Positions 1-7,946 of a DNA stretch of 64,000 nucleotides are shown here, in pieces (the first letter of the stretch is position 1; each line of letters begins with the position of its first letter). Location: assembly GCF_963668165.1 (NCBI RefSeq), contig NZ_OY764212.1, positions 372,001 through 436,000 of the forward strand. The letters run 5' to 3'. The DNA comes from Marispirochaeta sp. Lineage in GTDB: Bacteria; Spirochaetota; Spirochaetia; JC444; Marispirochaetaceae. A program made the position numbers and the translations under genes. The notes beneath the pieces are model-generated. The model was not told the DNA's origin. It did no database searches and was given only the letters and a program-made list of their open reading frames with translations.

Positions 1-1
1 G

Positions 2-292
2 GAGCTCACCGGTGAGTTTGAATCCCTCAGGCGATCTTCCCGGACCGTCATTCTCCGGGCCAGGGATCTGGGGTTCGCCCAAAGCAATGAAACCTTTCTT
101 ATGCTTGAAGAACTTACACGCAAGCCGCAAAACTACTATTCCGTAGGACGAATCATTGTCCCCAGGAGCGGCAGGCAGCCGCGCAGCACGGCCTCGCTTT
201 TGGCAGGTATTGTAACAATGGCCGCTGCCTTTCTGCTGATAGCGCTGTTCTCGAATCCCCAGCGAAGAGCAGAAGGTTCTGCTCATAACTGA
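2..292 (+). CDS. C-terminal end of an unidentified membrane-anchored protein (partial)
   Basis: The gene enters the window from the left; the reading frame is open from base 2 to a TGA at 290-292. The visible 96 residues are a charged, probably helical segment, then a basic stretch rich in Arg and Pro, then one hydrophobic segment of about 19 residues beginning ASLLAGIV, then a short polar tail. This looks like a cytoplasmic protein with a C-terminal membrane anchor. No family is recognised from this fragment. It lies 21 bases before the next gene on the same strand and probably shares its transcript. An internal ATG at 101 is not taken as the start because the frame stays open and protein-like upstream of it. 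Confidence 0.6.
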   Translation, partial: ELTGEFESLRRSSRTVILRARDLGFAQSNETFLMLEELTRKPQNYYSVGRIIVPRSGRQPRSTASLLAGIVTMAAAFLLIALFSNPQRRAEGSAHN

Positions 293-313
293 AGAGGACA
301 ATAAAATACGACT

Positions 314-1306
314 ATGGACATTCCAGCCGGCATACTGCTTAATCTTCAACTCTTTCCGCCCAAAGGCGAAATTATGCGGGACCTGCTCTATTCTATACGG
401 GACAGGGAAATCAGCACGGTATACCTGGATCCAGACAGGCATTTCTGCTGGAGTTTTGACCCGGCTTTAAAAGACCCTGCAGCATACCCGGAGGAGTTCT
501 TCCGGGGACTTTTATCTATTGGGGAATCCCTGAATATTACCTTTATTCCCGTGCTCTCCAGCCTCAGGGTGAATGAGTTCATTCAGGCCCATCCTGGAAC
601 CGGTGCTTCAGTGCTGCCGGAGAAGGGGCCCCCGCAGAACAGCATTATCCAGCACCTTGTGGAGGACATGCTGTCCGACCTGCTTTCTGTTTTTGCTGTA
701 TCTCCCTGTGTGGCAATAACTGCCTGCGATGAAACCAGCAGGGAAGGGCTGCAGGGGCCTGTTATTCTTACTCCGGAAATCGTGGAAGGAGTTTCCAGGG
801 CTCTTGAGCTGGATTTGACCATAATTGCAGCGGAAAAGTGTACCTTCCTGGATGCAGAGAAGATCGGCCCTCACGTTTCAGGAATTTTTGCGCCCGGGGC
901 GGAAGGGTTTCAAGATTATACCCTGCCGTCACCGCCGTCATGGCTGGAGCTGCTGCCGGAGTCTCTGAACGGGATAGTTCAGCCCTTTATCGACATGTAC
1001 TCACAAACAGATGAACTCTTCAATGCTGCCTGGCTTCTGCTGCGGCAGCGCTGGGAAGGGCGATTGAAGAACTTGAATCCGCTAATTGATACCTTGCAGG
1101 AAATTGCCAGCACTGCTCCCCGTCTCAAGGAGCAGGGCGAAAGACTCTTTCATTCCGACTGGTTTGATGAAGAACAAAGACGATGGCACTGTGCTCTGTA
1201 TGAGGCTTCCGTCCATCAATTCGCGTCTCAACCGGAATCTGTGGAATATCTCTGCTCAATTCACTCGCTCCTGGATCCGGTTGGAGGAGCCAGGAGGTAC
1301 CAATGA
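314..1306 (+). CDS. Hypothetical protein, possibly with a TIM-barrel (GH20-like) N-terminal region
   Basis: This is a soluble-looking 330-residue protein with no clear signal peptide. The first 120 residues alternate strands and helices (ILLNLQLFP, then REISTVYLD, then LNITFIPVLSSL). This faintly resembles the first strands of glycoside hydrolase family 20-like barrels, but no catalytic Asp-Glu pair can be assigned, so function is unknown. The C-terminal 100 residues are helical and rich in Arg, Leu and Glu. Its TGA overlaps the ATG of the next gene by four bases (ATGA at 1303-1306), so the two are translationally coupled and the protein may serve the same signalling role as the downstream ATPase. 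The ribosome site before 314 is weak. Confidence 0.6.
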   Translation: MDIPAGILLNLQLFPPKGEIMRDLLYSIRDREISTVYLDPDRHFCWSFDPALKDPAAYPEEFFRGLLSIGESLNITFIPVLSSLRVNEFIQAHPGTGASVLPEKGPPQNSIIQHLVEDMLSDLLSVFAVSPCVAITACDETSREGLQGPVILTPEIVEGVSRALELDLTIIAAEKCTFLDAEKIGPHVSGIFAPGAEGFQDYTLPSPPSWLELLPESLNGIVQPFIDMYSQTDELFNAAWLLLRQRWEGRLKNLNPLIDTLQEIASTAPRLKEQGERLFHSDWFDEEQRRWHCALYEASVHQFASQPESVEYLCSIHSLLDPVGGARRYQ

Positions 1307-2583
1307 GTGCAATACCGGTAATTTCCGCATCACGGCCTATTAATTCCCGAATCAAGCATTTTTTTGCAGAACAGTTTCCCGGGGAGGAGCCGGTTTTTCT
1401 TACAAGAAAAGATGAGGTGCTTTCCTACCTTAAATACGAATTGCCTGAACTGGTTATCTATTATCTGAGCGATAAGCAGATAAATATCCGCGGAGTTCTG
1501 GATGAGGTCCTTGGGGACCCCTGGATTCTCTATGGTGGGATTATTGGAATACACAAGGAGAATATGTCCGGTGATTTTGAGGAGTATCTGAAACAGTTCA
1601 ACTGTATTTCCCTTATTCCGGAGTATGATCTTGATTTCAGTTTTCCCAGGGCCTTGCGAATCATACAGCAGAACAGGAATATCCTGTTTCATCGGGATTT
1701 ATACAACAAGCTATTTGATTCAATCAGCGGATCCTTCGTGATTGACAATGATCCCTTTGATATAAAGACCTACGCCAATCTTTTGACCAACTATCTGTTC
1801 AACTCCGATTTTATTAACCCGGACCTCCGGGATCGCCTTCAGGTTTCCCTGATGGAACTCCTTATGAACGCGATTGAACACGGAAACTGCCGGATTTCCT
1901 ATAAAGAAAAAAACGCGTGGCTGAAAAATCACAATGATATCTTTGATCTGATCAGAGTGAAAAACAAGAATCCCCGTATTGCCTGCCGCAAGGTACGGTT
2001 CAGCTACCGGATTACCACCGACCACAGCAGTTTTTCCATCTGCGACGAGGGAGAAGGCTTCGACTGGCGCTCTATGATCTCGGGGAAGGGAAGCCCTGTG
2101 AACCTGGAGAAGCACGGCCATGGAATAAAGATGTCCAATTACTATATGGGCGGTCTTGAGTATAACAAGACCGGTAATTGTGTCTCCTTTAAGATTCTGC
2201 ATCAGCAAAATGAGGTCAACATCGTTCCCGGAATCTTGCAGGGACAGAAAGAGCGGATTTTCAATGACGGTGAGGTCGTCTTTACCGAGAATGAGGACTC
2301 AAATTACCTGTACTATATAGTCAGCGGGATTTTTGATGTTACATCAAGGGGAAAGCATCTCTCAACCTTGACGACAGCGGATATGTTTCTTGGGGAAATG
2401 TCTTTTTTGATTAACAATCGGCGTTCTGCTACCGTAACATCCCGCGGCCGTTCCAGTGTGCTGAAGATTTCCAAGATCGATTTTGTAAACCTGATACGCC
2501 GCAATCCCCATTACGGACTCTTCCTGGCCCGGCTTTTAGCACAGCGGCTTTCACGCTTGAATGAGCAGATAACAAAAATGTAA
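1303..2583 (+). CDS. RsbW-like ATPase domain fused to a C-terminal cyclic-nucleotide-binding domain
   Basis: The protein has 426 residues in three parts. Residues 1-120 are receiver-like in secondary structure but without a clear phospho-acceptor site. Residues about 160-300 form a GHKL/HATPase domain of the anti-sigma-kinase type: the N box is around 180-195 (MELLMNAIEHGN), the G1 box is DEGEGFDW, and the G2 box is HGHGIKMS. Residues about 310-426 are a cNMP-binding (CAP effector) fold with the pattern GEVVFTENEDSNYLYYIVSG, followed by LGEMSFLINNRRSATV. The family context suggests Ser/Thr kinase or partner-switching signalling with a ligand-gated module. Here the cNMP domain is fused directly to the ATPase, which is uncommon. 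The helix-turn-helix normally found in CRP regulators is absent. Domain assignment is confident; the target and ligand are unknown. Confidence 0.85.
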   Translation: MSAIPVISASRPINSRIKHFFAEQFPGEEPVFLTRKDEVLSYLKYELPELVIYYLSDKQINIRGVLDEVLGDPWILYGGIIGIHKENMSGDFEEYLKQFNCISLIPEYDLDFSFPRALRIIQQNRNILFHRDLYNKLFDSISGSFVIDNDPFDIKTYANLLTNYLFNSDFINPDLRDRLQVSLMELLMNAIEHGNCRISYKEKNAWLKNHNDIFDLIRVKNKNPRIACRKVRFSYRITTDHSSFSICDEGEGFDWRSMISGKGSPVNLEKHGHGIKMSNYYMGGLEYNKTGNCVSFKILHQQNEVNIVPGILQGQKERIFNDGEVVFTENEDSNYLYYIVSGIFDVTSRGKHLSTLTTADMFLGEMSFLINNRRSATVTSRGRSSVLKISKIDFVNLIRRNPHYGLFLARLLAQRLSRLNEQITKM

Positions 2584-2623
2584 TTCCTCCACAAATCTGC
2601 CACGGGCAAACCCTTTTTTTCTA

Positions 2624-2653
2624 TTGATGATCCTTCTGGTTTACTGATACAGT
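2624..2653 (+). promoter_or_regulatory. Possible sigma-70-type promoter upstream of the glyA riboswitch
   Basis: A TTGATG hexamer at 2624-2629 is followed after 18 bases by TACAGT at 2648-2653. Transcription would start near 2660, at the beginning of the riboswitch core. The -10 match is weak, and an alternative TGATAC at 2645-2650 has a spacing of only 15. The position is sensible, the sequence evidence modest. Confidence 0.35.
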
Positions 2654-2660
2654 AAGCAAA

Positions 2661-2740
2661 CACGACTGGCGCTGCTTTTAAGGTGGAATCGACCGCCGGG
2701 AAGTTATCTGCCGTTGTCCCGCGCGCCTGGGGACGCGACG
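2661..2740 (+). promoter_or_regulatory. ZTP (pfl) riboswitch in the glyA leader
   Basis: Three conserved cores of the pfl/ZTP motif occur in the right order: GACTGGCG at 2664-2671, GGTGGA followed by CCGCCGGG at 2682-2700, and CGCCTGGGG at 2724-2732. The last core sits in a hairpin loop closed by GTCCC (2716-2720) and GGGAC (2729-2733). The aptamer ends a few bases before the ribosome site AGGAGG (2748-2753) of glyA, so a translational switch is likely. Known ZTP riboswitches sense the purine intermediate ZMP/ZTP, which accumulates when 10-formyl-tetrahydrofolate is short, and they turn on one-carbon genes including glyA. That role fits this gene exactly. The outer P1 stem could not be drawn cleanly by eye. 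Confidence 0.75.
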
Positions 2741-2757
2741 CATATTTAGGAGGATTT

Positions 2758-4263
2758 ATGAACATCACCAAGGAGTATCTCTCCGCTAATCCGAATCCCG
2801 ATGCCGGCGCACTGGCCTATATTGCCTCGCTGGAAGCGGTACATGCCGTAGTTCCTGAAATCGCCGACAGGATTGTACAGGAACTTGCGGATCAACGGAC
2901 AAATTTAAAGCTTATCGCCAGTGAAAACTACTGCTCCCTGCCAACCCAGCTGGCAATGGGAAACCTGCTGACCGACAAGTATTCAGAAGGCTTTCCGTAC
3001 CATCGTTTTTACGCCGGCTGCGATAATGTCGATGCCATCGAGAGCCGGGCCGCTAAAATCGCCTGCGAGATTTTCGGGGCAGATTATGCCTATGTGCAGC
3101 CCCATTCAGGCGCCGATGCCAATCTGATTGCCTACTGGGCTATTTTAAACCAGAGAATCGAGATGCCGGGACTCGAAGAGATAGGGGAGACCAATCCCTC
3201 TAATCTCTCCCGGGAAGACTGGGATACCTTAAGGGAACGTCTCGGAAACCAGCGGCTTCTTGGCCTGGATTACTATTCCGGCGGACACCTGACCCACGGA
3301 TACCGTCACAATGTATCCGCTCAGATGTTCGATTCCTATACCTACACTGTGAACCGGGAGACAGGACTTCTGGATTATGACGCCATCGAGAAGCAGGCTC
3401 AGGAAATAAAACCCCTCATTCTGCTGGCCGGCTACAGTGCCTACCCCCGCCTGATTGATTTTAAACGCATGCGTCAGATCGCCGACAAGGTTGGGGCCGT
3501 TCTTATGGTGGATATGGCCCATTTTGCAGGCCTTGTTGCCGGGGGTGTTTTCAGCGGAGATTACGATCCTGTGGCCCATGCCCACGTAGTAACAACCACA
3601 ACCCATAAGACCCTTCGGGGGCCCCGGGGCGGAATGATTCTCTGCACAGAGGAGTTCGCCGAAGCGGTTAACAAGGGATGTCCCATGGTTATCGGCGGAC
3701 CGCTGCCCCATGTTATGGCGGCAAAAGCGGTTGCCTTTACCGAAGCTGCCCGGCCGGAGTTTAAAGAGTATGCAGCCAGGATTGTCGAGAACTGCCAGAC
3801 CCTGGCCGCGGACTGCAAGTCTGAGGGGATGACCATAGCAACCGGCGGGACTGACAACCATCTGTTTTTAATCGATGTCCGCGGTTTCGGTTTGACCGGA
3901 CGTCAGGCAGAAAGTGCCCTGCGCGAATGCGGCATTACCCTGAACCGTAACTCTCTGCCCTTTGATCCCAACGGAGCCTGGTACACCTCGGGGCTGCGCA
4001 TCGGTACCGCCGCGGTTACTACCCTGGGAATGGGAAAACCGGAGATGAAAGAGATCGCTTTGATTATCGGTATGGTACTGGGAAATACCCGCCCCGCGAC
4101 CGTTACCAAAGGCACGAATGCCGGAAAACCCAGTAAAGCCAGATACGAGATCACCGGGGATACCGCCACCGCTGCAAAACAGCGGGTCAGGGACCTTCTG
4201 GTAAAATTCCCTGTGTATCCTGAACTCGATCTCGGCTTTATGAAAGAAAACTTTCAAAGATAA
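2758..4263 (+). CDS. glyA: Serine hydroxymethyltransferase (long form)
   Basis: This PLP enzyme interconverts serine plus tetrahydrofolate with glycine plus methylene-tetrahydrofolate in the cytoplasm. The protein has 501 residues, about 80 more than the E. coli enzyme. The extra length is mostly an internal insertion around residues 145-190 between the substrate-binding regions, as in the long forms of Treponema and Chlamydia. Visible motifs are LIASENYCS near the N terminus and the PLP lysine in TTTTHKTLRGPRGG near residue 284. The start at 2758 is chosen because it has a good ribosome site (AGGAGGATTT) and the leader upstream is a riboswitch. A GTG at 2683 in frame would lie inside that RNA. 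ilvD follows after 16 bases, so both are controlled together. Confidence 0.95.
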   Translation: MNITKEYLSANPNPDAGALAYIASLEAVHAVVPEIADRIVQELADQRTNLKLIASENYCSLPTQLAMGNLLTDKYSEGFPYHRFYAGCDNVDAIESRAAKIACEIFGADYAYVQPHSGADANLIAYWAILNQRIEMPGLEEIGETNPSNLSREDWDTLRERLGNQRLLGLDYYSGGHLTHGYRHNVSAQMFDSYTYTVNRETGLLDYDAIEKQAQEIKPLILLAGYSAYPRLIDFKRMRQIADKVGAVLMVDMAHFAGLVAGGVFSGDYDPVAHAHVVTTTTHKTLRGPRGGMILCTEEFAEAVNKGCPMVIGGPLPHVMAAKAVAFTEAARPEFKEYAARIVENCQTLAADCKSEGMTIATGGTDNHLFLIDVRGFGLTGRQAESALRECGITLNRNSLPFDPNGAWYTSGLRIGTAAVTTLGMGKPEMKEIALIIGMVLGNTRPATVTKGTNAGKPSKARYEITGDTATAAKQRVRDLLVKFPVYPELDLGFMKENFQR

Positions 4264-4279
4264 TGTAAGGAGGAATCCT

Positions 4280-6130
4280 ATGGCAGATACATCAAAACCC
4301 GCCCGTACCCTGCGCAGTGCGACCACTACCATCGGCCGCAGAATGGCAGGAGCACGAAGCCTATGGCGAGCCAACGGCATGAAAGAGGAACAGTTCGGTA
4401 AGCCGATAATCGGTATTGCCAACTCCTTTACCCAGTTTGTTCCCGGTCACGTGCACCTGCACAGCATCGGGCAGCAGGTTAAGGAGTGGATCGAGGAACA
4501 GGGCTGTTTCGCCGCCGAGTTCAATACTATCGCTATCGACGACGGTATTGCCATGGGACACGACGGCATGCTCTACAGTCTTCCGTCCCGGGACCTGATC
4601 GCCGACAGTGTTGAATACATGGTTAATGGCCACAAGGTGGATGCCCTGGTCTGTATTTCCAACTGCGACAAGATAACCCCGGGAATGTTGATTGCCGCCA
4701 TGCGCCTCAATATTCCTGCAATATTTGTTTCCGGCGGTCCCATGGAAGCCGGACGGGTAGGGGAAAAAAGCTACGACCTGATCGACGCCATGGTCATGGC
4801 AGCGGATTCCAAGGTGGACGATGAGACCCTGAATCAGGTCGAGCAGAACGCCTGTCCTACCTGCGGCTCCTGCTCCGGCATGTTTACCGCCAACTCCATG
4901 AACTGCCTGGCGGAGGCCATAGGCCTTGCCCTTCCGGGAAATGGAACTATCGTGGCAACCAACGGAAAGCGGATTGATCTTTTTAAAGCCGCCGCCGGCC
5001 GTATTGTGGAAATGGCAAAGGCCCATTACTTTGAGGGAGACGACTCGGTACTGCCCCGATCAGTAGCCACGCGACAGGCCTTTTTGAACGCCATGAGCCT
5101 TGATATTGCAATGGGCGGCTCGACCAATACGATACTGCACCTTCTGGCCATAGCACAGGCCGGGGATGTCGATTTTACCATTGACGATATAGATAAACTT
5201 TCCCGCAAAATCCCCTGCCTTTGCAAAGTTGCGCCCAGCTCATCCTACCATGTGGAGGACGTAAACCGGGCCGGAGGAATTCTGGGAATTATGGCTGAGC
5301 TTGACAGGGCAGGGCTCCTGGATACCTCCGTGCTGCGGGTGGACGGCCTTGGCCTGAAAGATGCCCTGAAGCTCTACGACGTCAAAGCAGATTCAATCAG
5401 CGAAGCGGCGGAATCAGTCTACCGGGCAGCTCCCGGAGGCGGACGGAATCTCGTCATGGGCAGTCAGCGGGCCCGTTTCAAGGAGCTGGACCTGGACCGG
5501 GAGAACGGCTGCATTCGGGACGCCGCCCACGCCTACTACGACGACGGCGGTCTTGCCGTACTCTACGGAAATATCTGTTCACGGGGGGGCATAGTAAAAA
5601 CGGCGGGAGTAGACCCGTCGATCTTCCATTTCGAAGGCAGGGCCAAGGTCTTCTACTCTCAGGATCAGGCAGTTGACGGTATTCTCAACGGTAAAGTCGA
5701 AGCCGGTGATGTGGTGGTCATCCTCTACGAAGGACCCAAAGGCGGTCCTGGAATGCAGGAAATGCTGTACCCCACCTCGTACCTTAAATCAATGGGCCTC
5801 GGCAAAAGCTGTGCCCTGATTACCGACGGCCGTTTTTCCGGCGGTTCCTCCGGACTTTCCATCGGACATGTTTCCCCCGAGGCTGCAGCCGGCGGTGAGA
5901 TTGCCCTGGTACGGGAGGGGGACACAATTCTGATCGATATTCCGAATCGTAAACTGGATCTTGTGGTCAGTGACGAGGAGATGAAAAAACGGAAAACGGA
6001 GATGCAAGCCAGAGGAGCTGAGGCCTACAAGCCTGTCGGCCGGGATAGAGAGGTTTCAACGGCCCTGAAGATCTACTCCATTTTCGCCTCTTCCGCGGAT
6101 ACCGGCGCTACCCGGATTCTTCCGGAATAA
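4280..6130 (+). CDS. ilvD: Dihydroxy-acid dehydratase
   Basis: This is the third common step of valine, isoleucine and leucine synthesis: dehydration of 2,3-dihydroxy-3-methylvalerate or -isovalerate to the 2-oxo acid by an iron-sulfur enzyme. The protein has 616 residues, full length for the family. Cluster cysteines are visible in SNCDKITPGM (about residue 130) and CPTCGSCSGMFTANSMNC (about 191-208); later motifs include GGSTNTILHLLAIA and the C-terminal DGRFSGGSSGLSIGHVSPE. The ribosome site AAGGAGG at 4266-4272 supports the ATG at 4280. It is the second gene of the riboswitch operon and is followed by a strong terminator. Why a branched-chain enzyme sits under a one-carbon riboswitch is not obvious. 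Confidence 0.97.
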   Translation: MADTSKPARTLRSATTTIGRRMAGARSLWRANGMKEEQFGKPIIGIANSFTQFVPGHVHLHSIGQQVKEWIEEQGCFAAEFNTIAIDDGIAMGHDGMLYSLPSRDLIADSVEYMVNGHKVDALVCISNCDKITPGMLIAAMRLNIPAIFVSGGPMEAGRVGEKSYDLIDAMVMAADSKVDDETLNQVEQNACPTCGSCSGMFTANSMNCLAEAIGLALPGNGTIVATNGKRIDLFKAAAGRIVEMAKAHYFEGDDSVLPRSVATRQAFLNAMSLDIAMGGSTNTILHLLAIAQAGDVDFTIDDIDKLSRKIPCLCKVAPSSSYHVEDVNRAGGILGIMAELDRAGLLDTSVLRVDGLGLKDALKLYDVKADSISEAAESVYRAAPGGGRNLVMGSQRARFKELDLDRENGCIRDAAHAYYDDGGLAVLYGNICSRGGIVKTAGVDPSIFHFEGRAKVFYSQDQAVDGILNGKVEAGDVVVILYEGPKGGPGMQEMLYPTSYLKSMGLGKSCALITDGRFSGGSSGLSIGHVSPEAAAGGEIALVREGDTILIDIPNRKLDLVVSDEEMKKRKTEMQARGAEAYKPVGRDREVSTALKIYSIFASSADTGATRILPE

Positions 6131-6153
6131 TCCGGTACAGGACACGGGATTTT

Positions 6154-6187
6154 AAAGCGCGGCCGATTGTGGCCGCGCTTTTTTTCT
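6154..6187. terminator. Bidirectional intrinsic terminator between ilvD and the AEC transporter gene
   Basis: An 11-bp perfect stem (AAAGCGCGGCC at 6154-6164 with GGCCGCGCTTT at 6171-6181) closes a six-base loop and is followed by a run of T on the plus strand. On the minus strand the flanking A residues give a T run as well, so it can end transcription from both convergent genes. The minus-strand stop codon (6187-6189) touches its edge. Confidence 0.9.
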
Positions 6188-7122
6188 CAGATCACCGACA
6201 TCAGAACCACATAGCCTGCAAACGAGATAAGGGTATAGTATATAAGCAGCTCGCTGTAGAAGGATATTTCTGCAGGACGGTCCTCTTTCATGTAGAGGGG
6301 CAAAATAAACGGCGGCGGCAACAGAATAAAAGCGTAGAAGGCCAACTGAAAGAACTCATCCACCGATAGAAAGATTTTTATTAAATGCAGCAGGCCGAAG
6401 CCCAGGATAAGTACAAAGAACCATCTGCTTAAAATAAGAACCAGGGACTTTTTAAGGGGTATCTTTTTAAAGCTGATAGAATAACCAATAATAAAAAGAA
6501 TGAGGGGAGCAAGAACTCCGCTGATCATTTCCAGACTATGGATAAGTGCCTGCCCGGCAATAACAGACGAGATCTCCGGGAAGACATGGAGTACATTCAT
6601 CAGGAAGCCGAGAAAAATGGCGATGGTTGTAGGGGTCCTGAAAAAGTCTTTCAGAATCCGGTCTATTTTTATACTCCCCGTTTTTCTGGATGTCAGAATC
6701 GGCGCGTACACGAACCAGATGAAAACCTCGTGGCCGGAGGCGATCATCGCAATGGTCGGCAGTCTTTCCATGCCCCAAATGGCTGTAAACAAGCCGATAC
6801 CGATCATGCCGAATTCAAATCCGGTAAAATAGCCGTTTGTATACTCATCGGGAAACAGACCGGGCAGCGCCGTATGAAGCAGTCCGCCGATAATGTAGAG
6901 AACTGCACACAAGAGAAACACCAGCAGGAAAATCCAGAAATTTTCTATGCCCATATCCGCCTGGGCAAAAGCAAGAAACAGCGCACTTGGGAGGGCTATT
7001 TTTATTATTATTGTTTTTAAACCATCAATTGCTTCTCCACTGAGAATGGAGAATTTCCTTATAAGCACACCTGTTCCCAGCAGGATAAAGACCGGAAGTA
7101 GACTGACAAGCATTTGATTCAT
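6187..7122 (-). CDS. AEC (auxin efflux carrier) family transporter
   Basis: This 311-residue inner membrane protein has about ten hydrophobic segments. The first is near the N terminus (SLLPVFILLGTGVLIRK), and a polar central loop near residues 150-170 separates the two five-helix halves, as in the AEC/BART family. These permeases move organic anions such as malate or malonate; the substrate cannot be read from sequence. The start codon overlaps the end of the kinase gene by four bases (7119-7122). It is the last gene of a minus-strand operon with an alcohol dehydrogenase and a histidine kinase, so a role in uptake or release of an alcohol- or acid-type metabolite sensed by that kinase is plausible. 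Confidence 0.9.
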   Translation of the reverse strand: MNQMLVSLLPVFILLGTGVLIRKFSILSGEAIDGLKTIIIKIALPSALFLAFAQADMGIENFWIFLLVFLLCAVLYIIGGLLHTALPGLFPDEYTNGYFTGFEFGMIGIGLFTAIWGMERLPTIAMIASGHEVFIWFVYAPILTSRKTGSIKIDRILKDFFRTPTTIAIFLGFLMNVLHVFPEISSVIAGQALIHSLEMISGVLAPLILFIIGYSISFKKIPLKKSLVLILSRWFFVLILGFGLLHLIKIFLSVDEFFQLAFYAFILLPPPFILPLYMKEDRPAEISFYSELLIYYTLISFAGYVVLMSVI

Positions 7123-7946
7123 GTTGTATGTTCCTTTTTCAATACAATACTAAAGCTGATATTGTAATTTCCCGTGCCGGCAGGAGTATAGGCATAGGTG
7201 CCACCGGTCTGGGAACAGAGATTCCGTATCAGGGTAATACCGAGTTGCTTTTCAAGTACATTTATGGTTGATTCAGGGATTCCGGGTCCCCTGTCAAATA
7301 TCCTGATTGTATGGGAACGGTCCTCAGAAGCTGTGTCAACAGAGCTGATCTCTATATGCAGTTCCCCGGAACCTTTAAAAAAAGAATAGGCGTACAGGGC
7401 GGCTATTACCTCATCGGCAATCAGGGCCAGGGGAGTGGCTGTGTCGACATTGCAATAGAGAGGGTCCGTATCAAATGCATAGAACGTTCTGATTCTGGAT
7501 TTATCCATGGAATGCTGCGCATCCATTGCTATGTAGCGGATTATCCCGCATATATCCACTTTGGAGAGCAGGCCGGAATGCAGCATCCGTTCATATACCA
7601 GAGACATTACCTGAATTCTTCTGCTTGTATCCGCGAAGGCTGCCGCTTCCGATGGCAGTACCGCGGTATGTCTGCCCAGACTCAAAAGGCTCTCTATTAT
7701 CTGGAAGTTGTTCTTTACCCGGTGATGGACCTCTTCCAGGAGGACAGATTTTTCCTGAACAAGGTTTTCCAGCTCTGTTTCGCGTTTCTCCAGGGTCTGG
7801 ACAGTCTCCATCAGCTCCCTGATGTTTTGCAGCAGTTGGGGATAATAGCTTTTGCGCGCCGAACCTTCTCCAAGGCCGATTATTTTGTCCCTGATTTTAT
7901 TTTTATGGGTACTCATCCTGCCCTGATCAGTTAAAGATTTTTTCAT
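7119..7946 (-). CDS. Sensor histidine kinase of the HisKA_2 type, without a membrane domain
   Basis: The protein has 275 residues. After a helical or coiled-coil N terminus comes the HisKA_2 phospho-acceptor helix EEVHHRVKNNFQIIESLLSL near residues 72-91, with the His in HHRVKNN. A HATPase domain follows with the G1-type motif DRGPGIPES and the end motif GGTYAYTPAGTGNYNISF. No transmembrane segment or recognisable sensor domain is present, so it is a soluble kinase, probably sensing through a partner. The start at 7946 overlaps the upstream gene by 20 bases. An ATG at 7914-7916 (residue 11) would avoid that and cannot be excluded. No response regulator lies next to it. Confidence 0.88.
   Translation of the reverse strand: MKKSLTDQGRMSTHKNKIRDKIIGLGEGSARKSYYPQLLQNIRELMETVQTLEKRETELENLVQEKSVLLEEVHHRVKNNFQIIESLLSLGRHTAVLPSEAAAFADTSRRIQVMSLVYERMLHSGLLSKVDICGIIRYIAMDAQHSMDKSRIRTFYAFDTDPLYCNVDTATPLALIADEVIAALYAYSFFKGSGELHIEISSVDTASEDRSHTIRIFDRGPGIPESTINVLEKQLGITLIRNLCSQTGGTYAYTPAGTGNYNISFSIVLKKEHTT

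Noticed and set aside
2683..2757. An upstream in-frame start for glyA
   Set aside because: It lies inside the ZTP riboswitch core, while ATG 2758 has a strong ribosome site and fits the family N terminus.
4361..5026. A 221-codon open frame opposite ilvD
   Set aside because: It is an antisense shadow of the conserved iron-sulfur part of ilvD.
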